Assembly (NCBI GenBank): GCA_003445095.1
Contig: DLVS01000213.1
Location: 1 to 7,354, forward strand
DNA from: Verrucomicrobiales bacterium
GTDB lineage: Bacteria > Verrucomicrobiota > Verrucomicrobiia > Limisphaerales > UBA9464
Direction of reading: 5' to 3'
DNA: 7,354 nt
Part shown: positions 1 to 5,389 of the stretch, piece by piece
How positions within the stretch are numbered: the stretch's first letter is position 1
Layout of the letters: the number at the start of each line of letters is the position of its first letter
The notes under the pieces: generated by a model
The model's database searches: none
What the model saw: the letters and a program-made list of their open reading frames with translations, nothing else
Told to the model about the DNA's origin: nothing
Translations under genes and position numbers: made by a program

Positions 1-118
1 GCCCAGGGTTGCGAGGAACGAGCTACCCTGGGTGCTCGCGGGTTTGATTTGTGCCAACCCCGACGGGGCTGCGGCACGGGCGCGGGCCGGATGCGAGGAC
101 GCAACCCCGTTGGGGTTG
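1..118 (+). repeat. Long hairpin repeat, copy A
   Basis: This non-coding repeat is closely matched by 306-422; by eye they differ at fewer than ten substitutions plus one single-base gap. It carries three hairpins in order. The first has exact 8-bp arms CCCAGGGT (2-9) and ACCCTGGG (25-32). The second has GTGCC (51-55) pairing with GGCAC (73-77) around a C-rich/G-rich inner stem. The third is AACCCC-GTT-GGGGTT (103-117), preceded by GAGGACG. The left edge coincides with the window start, so the element may extend further. Related repeats are, from memory, common in Verrucomicrobia intergenic DNA. Whether it acts as RNA, as a DNA-level palindrome or as a mobile REP-like unit cannot be told from one window. 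Confidence 0.85.
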
Positions 119-138
119 AGGTGATTTTGCGCGTGTTA

Positions 139-198
139 CCCAAGGTAGCGCCGCGAACGGCGCAACCTTGGGCTGGAGGACGGAATCCCGTCGGGATT
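139..198 (+). repeat. Hairpin repeat module C
   Basis: This related but shorter unit has two hairpins. The first has exact 8-bp arms CCCAAGGT (139-146) and ACCTTGGG (165-172) around a GC-rich inner region, where GCGCC and GGCGC can also pair. A linker CTGGAGGAC (173-181) follows, then the hairpin AATCCC-GTC-GGGATT (184-198). Compared with copies A and B, both stems have changed sequence but keep their pairing. The same CTGGAGGAC linker occurs in reverse complement at 298-306. Confidence 0.8.
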
Positions 199-280
199 CT
201 CCGGCGCACCCCCGCGAGGCGATGCAACCCATGATCGCCAACCTTCAGCCTTACCCGGAAGACAAGGAGTCGGGTCTGCC

Positions 281-337
281 AACGCCAACGGCGTTGTGTC
301 CTCCAGCCCAGGGTTGCGAGGAACGAGCCACCCTGGG
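281..337 (-). repeat. Hairpin repeat module D, inverted
   Basis: Read on the minus strand, this unit has the same order as the module at 139-198: an 8-bp-armed hairpin (ACCCTGGG and CCCAGGGT, plus-strand positions 307-337), the linker CTGGAGGAC (306-298), then the hairpin AACGCC-GTT-GGCGTT (295-281). It shares its large hairpin with the left end of copy B, so one palindrome serves two units pointing in opposite directions. Spacer DNA at 199-280 shows nothing I recognise. Confidence 0.75.
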
Positions 338-422
338 TGCTCGTGGGTTTGATTTGTGCCAGCCCCAGCGGGGTTGCGGCACGGCGCGGGCCGGACGCGA
401 GGACGCAACCCCGTTCGGGTTG
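306..422 (+). repeat. Long hairpin repeat, copy B
   Basis: This is the second copy of the repeat at 1-118, same orientation and nearly the same length. It begins with the CCCAGGGT / ACCCTGGG hairpin (307-314, 330-337). It continues through the GTGCC (356-360) / GGCAC (378-382) hairpin and ends in GAGGACG (399-405) and the terminal stem AACCCC-GTT-CGGGTT (407-421), which has one mismatch. Together with 1-305 it makes the first 422 bases a non-coding repeat array; short open frames crossing it lack any recognisable protein. Confidence 0.85.
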
Positions 423-551
423 CCCGGTTTATTACGTTCTCACGCGCCGATCGGAAGCTGACAATCCCCGCTATCTGGCTGCGATATTGAGGAATGGTGG
501 GTCGAGGATTCGGGCGGGACGCCCGACTCAGCACGCGGGATGCGCGCGCTC

Positions 552-575
552 CCCGACTCTATTTCGGAGTTCGGG
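552..575 (-). terminator. Hairpin just past the stop of the 577-1974 gene
   Basis: Read on the minus strand immediately after the TGA at 579-577, CCCGA-(A)-CTC can pair with GAG-TCGGG: eight pairs with one bulged A and a 7-base loop. No T run follows, so it is not a classic intrinsic terminator. About 25 bases further along, a perfect 7-bp stem with a 3-base loop (TCGGGCG / CGCCCGA, 510-526) also lacks a T tract. Either could slow or end transcription, or protect the 3' end. The rest of 423-576 holds nothing else I can identify. Confidence 0.25.
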
Positions 576-576
576 T

Positions 577-1974
577 TCAATCCTCTTTCCCTGCACCTCG
601 TTGCACCACGAAGGTGTAATCCCAGCCTTGGTTCGGACCCTTCTTGGGACGGTTTCGATACTCCACTCCACCGTCGTCGCGCTCGTCTTCGCCGATACTG
701 TAAACGACATAGCCGTTGGTGAAGGGGCGGTACCGGAGTGGCTGGCCATCGATTGGGTCGTGGGGAATGGCTTCGAGAACATCAGGCACCAAGGCATTCA
801 AGGACTCGGGGAGTCGTTGGTTGTGGGCGCGACGGTACCGCTCGACCGCACACGCCACCGACGCGGCTTCGAGAGTGGCCACGATGCGTCCATCCTTCGC
901 CGATGAATTCGGGAACACAAACGCTCCGGCCAAGGGGAGAAACTGGCGGCTGAGCTTACGGTTCGCTTCCTCGGCGATTTTGCGGCCGTTGTGCCACCGC
1001 TCAGGAAATGGCCGCAGCGCATTCCGCCTTTGATCATCCAGAATCTCGACCACGGCGGCGTAGTCGCGTCGCGTCATTCCGCTCGCGGCGTACAACCATA
1101 GCCCAGCGATCTGCGCCATTTCGGAAAGTGAAGCTGGGTTCGACGGGCCGAACATCTCCACCACATTGCTGGCCGACAAATGGCGAATGGACTCCGCCAG
1201 GCATATTTCTCCGAGCATTGCCGTGGCGAAGGTTTGGTTGCTCGCTGAGTGACGAAACGCGTGTTGTAGTTTCGCCAGCTCGGCGTCGCCGAGCACATCG
1301 CGACTCAGCACGTGTTCCGCGGCGCCAATGGTGATGGCATGGCAAGCGATCCCGACCAACATCGAAATGATCGTCGGTTCCGTCTTCACGATGTCCCCTA
1401 GACGCAGGCCGTCATTCAACGCATGGAAGGCGCGATCCGGCTCGCGACGGTCAGCGGCCAGATAGGCCTCGAGGGCGAACGCGTTGGCCGTTCGTTTGAG
1501 GACCACCAAGTGGGGCAACACCAAATTCATCCCTCCGCCCGACAAGTTAATCGGGAAACGAGCTCGCGGACGCTGCAACGCAGCATGCAACTCCGTGAAC
1601 GACTCTTGATTGCCCGAGACGAATTCCATCATCTGTGCCCGGGCCGGCACAGGAAGTGGGTCGCCTCGCTTCGGCAGCGGTCCGGTGCCAATGAACGGCA
1701 AATTTGTGCCGGCGGCGCCGCGAAGGCCTGTAGCTGCGTCGAGCAGCGGTCCGGCGATGTTCTGGTCAGCGGGCACCAACGCGTACCACCGATCCAACTC
1801 GGCCGGAGTCGTCGGCAATCCTTCGGCACGGAGTTGGTCGAATCGACGCGACGCCTCGGAGGCACGAGGCGCCAGAAGGAATGCCAACAGCAACAGGGCC
1901 GCCGCGATCACGGCCAACCATTTCCAACGTCGGCGTAAGAATCCGGCTGTCTTCTGAGCAAACATCACCGCCAT
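577..1974 (-). CDS. Membrane-anchored protein of unknown function with pseudopilin-like C-terminus
   Basis: This is a 465-residue protein with no assignable enzymatic function. A basic stretch (FLRRRWKW, 12-19) precedes one strong hydrophobic segment (about 20-35), so it is probably a single-pass inner-membrane protein with its body outside the cytoplasm. The middle (about 40-360) is mostly helical with no motif I recognise. Residues about 365-436 have the pattern often seen at the end of planctomycete and verrucomicrobial proteins and in type II secretion pseudopilins: alanine-rich helix, ERYRRAHNQRLPESL, LVP, HDPIDGQPLRY, then VYSIGEDERDDGG. In pseudopilins such an Asp-rich C-terminal loop binds calcium; that role here is inference. 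There is no prepilin peptidase motif at the N-terminus, so it is not a true pilin. Starts at Met1 or Met4 (1965) are both possible, and neither has a clear ribosome binding site. It is divergent from the lyase gene at 2200. Confidence 0.75.
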   Translation of the reverse strand: MAVMFAQKTAGFLRRRWKWLAVIAAALLLLAFLLAPRASEASRRFDQLRAEGLPTTPAELDRWYALVPADQNIAGPLLDAATGLRGAAGTNLPFIGTGPLPKRGDPLPVPARAQMMEFVSGNQESFTELHAALQRPRARFPINLSGGGMNLVLPHLVVLKRTANAFALEAYLAADRREPDRAFHALNDGLRLGDIVKTEPTIISMLVGIACHAITIGAAEHVLSRDVLGDAELAKLQHAFRHSASNQTFATAMLGEICLAESIRHLSASNVVEMFGPSNPASLSEMAQIAGLWLYAASGMTRRDYAAVVEILDDQRRNALRPFPERWHNGRKIAEEANRKLSRQFLPLAGAFVFPNSSAKDGRIVATLEAASVACAVERYRRAHNQRLPESLNALVPDVLEAIPHDPIDGQPLRYRPFTNGYVVYSIGEDERDDGGVEYRNRPKKGPNQGWDYTFVVQRGAGKED

Positions 1975-2019
1975 TGGACGAGCCGGGCGCGATCAGGTCA
2001 CGCGCAAAAGCCAATCCTA

Positions 2020-2134
2020 TGGAGTGCGGTCGCGGAGCTACCGCTTTGCAACGACGTGGGAGGAGCGGGTAACGCCCTAATTGCTCATACCCCAGTCCGG
2101 CGTAGCTTCGCCAAGCCTTCGCCACCGCACTCCA
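2020..2134. mobile_element. MITE/REP-like palindromic element, 115 bp
   Basis: Exact 11-bp terminal inverted repeats, TGGAGTGCGGT (2020-2030) and ACCGCACTCCA (2124-2134), bound a 115-bp stretch between two divergent genes. Inside each arm is a second imperfect inverted match: AGCTAC (2036-2041) against GTAGCT (2102-2107). There is also a local hairpin, GCGGT (2026-2030) with ACCGC (2040-2044). There is no transposase gene inside, so it would be a non-autonomous element mobilised in trans, or a structural repeat. I recall similar GGAGTGCGGT-ended repeats from Verrucomicrobia genomes, but this is memory, not a search. No clear target-site duplication is visible at the edges. A GTG-initiated extension of the downstream gene would run through it, which argues against that start. 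Confidence 0.65.
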
Positions 2135-2199
2135 CAATGGTGCAGTCGCCGATTTTGCTGCCTCCGAAGACCGATCCCGATTTTCATCTCGTTACGCGT

Positions 2200-3117
2200 A
2201 TGAAGCTACCTTGGTCCGGAGTCTTTCCTGCGATCACCACCCAAATGCATCGGGACGGTTCCCTCGATCTCGACGCCACCGCCGCGCATGCCGAGGTTCT
2301 CCTCAATTCAGGCGTTCAGGGCCTCATCTTCCTGGGTTCACTCGGAGAAAACCAATCGCTCACTCCGGACGAAAAGCGGCGCGTGCTGGAGGCCATGGTC
2401 GCCGCGGTGGACGGCCATGTGCCCGTGCTCAGTGGCGTGGCCGAATCGAGCGTGAACGAGGCCGTCCGTTATGTGCGCGACGGCGAGCGGTTGGGGGTAG
2501 ATGGCTTCATGGTCATGCCGCCCATGATCTACAAATCACCCGACCCCCGGGAATCCTTGTATCACTTCCGGACTGTCGCACGCGCGACCGGCCTGCCGCT
2601 CATGATCTATAACAATCCGATCAGCTACGGACACGATGTCACTCCCGAGTTGTTCGCGGAATTGGCGAGCCAGAAAAACTTCATCGCCCTTAAGGAAAGC
2701 TCGGGGAATCCGCGGCGAATCACCGACGTGCGGCGGGTGTGCGGCGATCGTTATGCGATCTTCACGGGCGTCGACGACCTGGTGCTGGAGAGCTCGATTC
2801 TCGGAATTGATGGTTGGGTCGCCGGAAGCGGGATCGCATTCCCGGCGGAGAACCAGCATTTCTGGGAACTCACTCGGCAAGAGAAATGGGCTGAGGCTCG
2901 TGAGTTGTATCGCTGGTTTACTCCACTGTTGCATCTCGATGTCCATCCCAAGTTTGTGCAATACATCAAACTCATGGTGCAGGAAGCCGGACTGGGAAAG
3001 GAATGGGTTCGCGCTCCGCGATTACCTCTCGTCGGTGCCGAGCGTCACGCTGTGTTGCAGATCATTCACGAAGGCTTGGCCCAGCGGCCGAAGCTGCCGA
3101 AACGAGGGAAGAGTTAG
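2200..3117 (+). CDS. DHDPS/NAL-family class I lyase, possibly hydroxyproline-pathway deaminase
   Basis: This 305-residue cytoplasmic TIM-barrel enzyme has the usual family length (about 290-310). Family features visible are GSLGE (46-50, the substrate-carboxylate loop, GTTGE in E. coli DapA), Tyr111 (matches DapA Tyr107), the catalytic YNNP Tyr137, and Schiff-base Lys165 in IALKESSGN. DapA carries an arginine five residues after the catalytic tyrosine (YNVPSR); here the same place is Ser142 (YNNPIS), so it probably does not make dihydrodipicolinate. The opening WSGVFPAITTQ, the segment DVTPELF and the tail from PLLHLDVHP to PRLPLVG resemble, from memory, the HypD-type deaminases. Those convert 1-pyrroline-4-hydroxy-2-carboxylate to alpha-ketoglutarate semialdehyde. 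No other hydroxyproline gene is in the window, so the substrate remains open. The ATG at 2200 fits the domain start; an ATG at 2137 would add 21 residues. There is no ribosome binding site at either. The stop touches the convergent gene. Confidence 0.88.
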   Translation: MKLPWSGVFPAITTQMHRDGSLDLDATAAHAEVLLNSGVQGLIFLGSLGENQSLTPDEKRRVLEAMVAAVDGHVPVLSGVAESSVNEAVRYVRDGERLGVDGFMVMPPMIYKSPDPRESLYHFRTVARATGLPLMIYNNPISYGHDVTPELFAELASQKNFIALKESSGNPRRITDVRRVCGDRYAIFTGVDDLVLESSILGIDGWVAGSGIAFPAENQHFWELTRQEKWAEARELYRWFTPLLHLDVHPKFVQYIKLMVQEAGLGKEWVRAPRLPLVGAERHAVLQIIHEGLAQRPKLPKRGKS

Positions 3118-4131
3118 TCATTGCTTGGAACTGGCCCTTCGAAACTGGCCTGCCCACGCGTCTCGGAATGGGAGCCGCCAAAGCGAACCGAGGATCAAAG
3201 AGCGAACCTCGCGGCGACTGATCTTGAGGCGTTGTCCGGGATCCAAGACCGGCCCAGCCCGTAGTTTTGCCAAAGTTCGGGCACCGATCAGCAACGGCCA
3301 CGCGCACGCCAGCCTCAGGCGCCGTTGATTCGCGGGCACCGATTCGGTGTAACGCCAGCCGGCTTCGAGATGTCCCGCTGCTTTGGCGAGCCACGAATCG
3401 TAGAGCGGGCGGAGGCGCGGCTCGGTCGCGGGATCTAGCAGGTCCGCCGGCTTCAATCCCAGTTCCGTCAGGGCCGGACCGGGCAGATAACAACGCCCGG
3501 TCCGCAGATCGCGTGGCAAATCCCGCAGGATGTTGACCAGTTGCAGCCCTTGCCCAAAGCGAATGCCATCGGCCAGGAAGCAAGCCTCATCTAGTCGCTC
3601 GCGTGGAAAAACGTGCCGACGCGTGAGACGCGTCCAGAATTCTCCCACGCAACCAGCGACCCGATAAGTGTAGTCGTCCAGCTCCGCATCACTGCCCAAG
3701 GCTACTGGCGTTTTACCGGTAGTCTTTCCGAAACGCTGCAAATCTAATTCCTGGCCGCTGGTGATCGTGGCCAGCACTGCGCGGATATCGCATTGATCCG
3801 CCGGGGGCTGAGTGGGAAGCCATTGAAGCACCGATTCAATCTGCCCAAGGAGTTTTCGCTCGGCTGGGGGGCCTTGGTGGGGCTGAGCTGCCACCAACGG
3901 GGCCAAGTCTAAGCGTTCCTCGCGGTTACCTTCAATTCGGCCTCGAAGCGCCCGGAGGGCTTGGAGGCGGTCCGCCACGGGAACGAGTTCGGTATCGGCG
4001 ATGGTATCCGTGGCCCGAGCCAATAGGTAGGCCAAGCCAATCTGCAACCGGACTGTCCCTGGCAGCACACGGAGGGTTAGGTAAAACGAGCGCGAGGTGT
4101 CGCGCAGCAAACGCTGGAGGTCGGGGGTCAC
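3118..4131 (-). CDS. Squalene/phytoene synthase family protein, probably squalene synthase type
   Basis: This trans-isoprenyl diphosphate synthase would join two C15 or C20 prenyl diphosphates head to head; the squalene type uses two farnesyl diphosphates. With the GTG start (4131) it has 337 residues. Motifs, in that numbering: SRSFYLTLRVLP (13-24); the first Asp motif LARATDTIAD (37-46, metal-binding Asp42 and Asp46); SGQELDLQRF (125-134); YTYRVAGCVGEFW (154-166); and the second Asp motif NILRDLPRD (200-208, Asp204 and Asp208), followed by GRCYLP. The DLPRDLRTGRCYLP form resembles bacterial squalene synthases more than carotenoid phytoene synthases, but this is judged from motifs only. A TTG start at 4248 would add 39 residues with no family resemblance, over an inverted repeat, so I prefer the GTG. 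No desaturase, hopanoid cyclase or carotenoid gene is adjacent. It ends tail to tail with the lyase: the two stop codons are directly adjacent. Confidence 0.87.
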   Translation of the reverse strand: MTPDLQRLLRDTSRSFYLTLRVLPGTVRLQIGLAYLLARATDTIADTELVPVADRLQALRALRGRIEGNREERLDLAPLVAAQPHQGPPAERKLLGQIESVLQWLPTQPPADQCDIRAVLATITSGQELDLQRFGKTTGKTPVALGSDAELDDYTYRVAGCVGEFWTRLTRRHVFPRERLDEACFLADGIRFGQGLQLVNILRDLPRDLRTGRCYLPGPALTELGLKPADLLDPATEPRLRPLYDSWLAKAAGHLEAGWRYTESVPANQRRLRLACAWPLLIGARTLAKLRAGPVLDPGQRLKISRREVRSLILGSLWRLPFRDAWAGQFRRASSKQ

Positions 4132-4152
4132 AAGACTGAAGGTGGGACCCTG

Positions 4153-4214
4153 GGTTGCCGAGTTTGGAATTTCGCGATCATGGGAACTCGCCGATCCCTC
4201 GGCGGCCGGCAACC
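4153..4214. repeat. Inverted repeats in the divergent intergenic region
   Basis: An exact 8-bp inverted pair, GGTTGCCG (4153-4160) and CGGCAACC (4207-4214), encloses a perfect hairpin CGCCGA-TCCC-TCGGCG (4189-4204). Overlapping it, AGTTTGGA (4161-4168) is the reverse complement of TCCAAACT, which occurs twice in tandem at 4237-4251. If the squalene-synthase-type gene starts at 4131, this lies in its 5' leader and in the 203-base gap shared with the sigma-factor gene. It could be a regulatory RNA structure, an operator or the remnant of an intergenic repeat. I found no promoter pair in this gap that I would defend. Confidence 0.45.
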
Positions 4215-4334
4215 TGCCAAAGTTCCTGATAAGAAGTCCAAACTCCAAACTGCAGTTCAGATTTTTCCGAAACTTGGCTGACCGAACCTGGGTGTTCCTG
4301 CCACAATCGGGTCCATCCGAAGAATGGGCCCACG

Positions 4335-4880
4335 ATGACGGATTCGGCCCAGTTTGAAACGTTCCTGGCCGCCTACCAGGACATGGTGTTCAACACCGCT
4401 GCCCGCCTTCTCGCCAACGACGCTGAAGCCGAAGACGTTGCGCAGGAGGTGTTTCTTCGTGCGTGGAATCATTTCGGAGACTTAGCGGGCAGTCCGACGG
4501 CGGGCGGATGGCTGAAAACAGTCACCCGAAACTTATGCCTCAATCATTTGCAACGATATCGGGCGCGCTGGAAAACGTTTACCGACCTGGCCCCGGACGA
4601 CGACCAAGGCGAATCGCGCCCTTTAGACTTTGCCGCACCAGACACTTTGGAAGCGACCCTGCTGACGGCCGATCAACGGGAATTGGTCGAACAGGCGCTG
4701 GCCAAGCTCCCCGACGATCAGCGGATTGCCTTAGCGTTATACCATTTTGAGGACATGGATTATGCGGAGATTGCCACGAAACTCGGGGTGTCGCTCGGGA
4801 AGGTTAAAACCGATATCTTCCGTGCGCGCGAAACGTTGCGAAAAAAACTGCAACCAGCTCGCGATTCCGTGGGTGTTTAG
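4335..4880 (+). CDS. ECF-family RNA polymerase sigma factor
   Basis: This 181-residue sigma-70-family factor of the extracytoplasmic-function type would direct RNA polymerase to a small set of promoters, often including its own. Region 2 spans about residues 8-78: the conserved core-binding helix is DVAQEVFLRAW (34-44), and the -10 recognition part includes GGWLKTVTRNLCLNHLQRYR (58-77). A variable linker (about 80-108) follows. Region 4 spans about 112-173: LPDDQRIALALYHFEDMDYAEIA leads into the helix-turn-helix GVSLGKVKTDIFRARETLRKKL (151-172) that reads the -35 element. No extra C-terminal domain is present. There is no Shine-Dalgarno sequence before the ATG. It is first of a tight three-gene plus-strand run (gaps of 13 and 19 bases), the usual arrangement for a sigma factor co-transcribed with its regulator. 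Which subgroup it belongs to cannot be decided without a tree. Confidence 0.93.
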   Translation: MTDSAQFETFLAAYQDMVFNTAARLLANDAEAEDVAQEVFLRAWNHFGDLAGSPTAGGWLKTVTRNLCLNHLQRYRARWKTFTDLAPDDDQGESRPLDFAAPDTLEATLLTADQRELVEQALAKLPDDQRIALALYHFEDMDYAEIATKLGVSLGKVKTDIFRARETLRKKLQPARDSVGV

Positions 4881-4893
4881 TCTGCAGTCCGTT

Positions 4894-5370
4894 ATGAACG
4901 AAGGCCGTCAACCTCAGGAACCGCTTGCCGCGTGGGCCGATCACACGCTGAAGCAACTGCCACCTCGTCCGGCGCCGAAGACGCTGGCACCTCGGGTACT
5001 CGCGGCTTTGGCACGGCAGCGAGCCTTGCCTTGGTACCGTCAGACTTGGTTCCAATGGCCTCGACACTTGCAAGTTTTTGCGGGCCTCGTTGCCGCCGCC
5101 GTATTCGGGGCAGGAATTTGGTTCCTGATTCCCCACGCGGACACGGTGAGCTTCGAGTTGGCACGGCAGGCGGCTCAACAATTCGAACCGGTGCGTGAGG
5201 TGGGCGTCACCGCGGGGATCCTCAAAACCTTGGGGAGTGCGTTGCTCCTGTTGGTGAAGAGTCTCAATGGATGGGCGCTGGCGGGCCTTCTCGCCGTGGC
5301 GGCGTTTATTTGGTCCACCACACTCGGCCTGGGAACCGCCTGCTGGCGGCTCGCCTCGGGCTCTCGTTGA
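4894..5370 (+). CDS. Small membrane protein, candidate anti-sigma factor
   Basis: This 158-residue protein has no family I can name with certainty. Its N-terminal part (about 1-58) looks soluble: DHTLKQLPPRPAPKTLAPRVLAAL (16-39), then LPWYRQTWFQWP (45-56). Hydrophobic segments follow at about 60-80, possibly 108-122 (bounded by lysines), and 126-147. A cytoplasmic N-terminus followed by membrane helices, directly after an ECF sigma gene, is how membrane-bound anti-sigma factors are built, so this role is likely by position. It lacks the His-Cys-Cys signature of zinc-containing anti-sigma domains: its only cysteine is Cys150. The ATG at 4894 is chosen because it falls 13 bases after the sigma stop; an in-frame extension to 4747 would overlap the sigma gene widely. 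Alternatively it may be a membrane partner of the next gene product. Confidence 0.75.
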   Translation: MNEGRQPQEPLAAWADHTLKQLPPRPAPKTLAPRVLAALARQRALPWYRQTWFQWPRHLQVFAGLVAAAVFGAGIWFLIPHADTVSFELARQAAQQFEPVREVGVTAGILKTLGSALLLLVKSLNGWALAGLLAVAAFIWSTTLGLGTACWRLASGSR

Positions 5371-5389
5371 ATCTTTCGTACTAGGCCCC

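Noticed and set aside
1..422. CRISPR array
   Set aside because: The repeats are few, long, internally palindromic, in both orientations and unevenly spaced. There are no uniform repeat-spacer units and no cas gene.
337..906. Open frame of 189 codons on the plus strand
   Set aside because: It crosses the repeat array and runs antisense to the 3' part of the 577-1974 gene. The product has no recognisable motif or sensible composition.
1423..1938. Open frame of 171 codons on the plus strand
   Set aside because: It lies wholly antisense to the membrane-anchored protein gene. It looks like a high-GC shadow frame rich in Arg, Gln and Ser.
2056..2199. Longer N-terminus for the lyase from GTG 2056
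   Set aside because: The added 48 residues would be translated partly from the inverted-repeat element and have no family resemblance; the domain starts at 2200.
4284..4297. GAAC-N6-GTTC palindrome as a LexA-type operator
   Set aside because: Known LexA boxes with these half-sites have a four-base spacer, and one short palindrome without a repair gene nearby is not enough.
4274..4307. TTGGCT and CACAAT as a sigma-70 promoter for the sigma-factor gene
   Set aside because: The spacer is 22 bases, well outside the usual 16-18, and both boxes are poor matches.
4747..4893. Upstream extension of the 158-residue membrane protein
   Set aside because: It would overlap the conserved region 4 of the sigma factor in another frame; the ATG at 4894 gives normal operon spacing.
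5267..5389. Upstream extension of the beta-helix/RDD protein
   Set aside because: It overlaps the preceding gene by over 100 bases and would bury the signal peptide; ATG 5390 restores it at the N-terminus.
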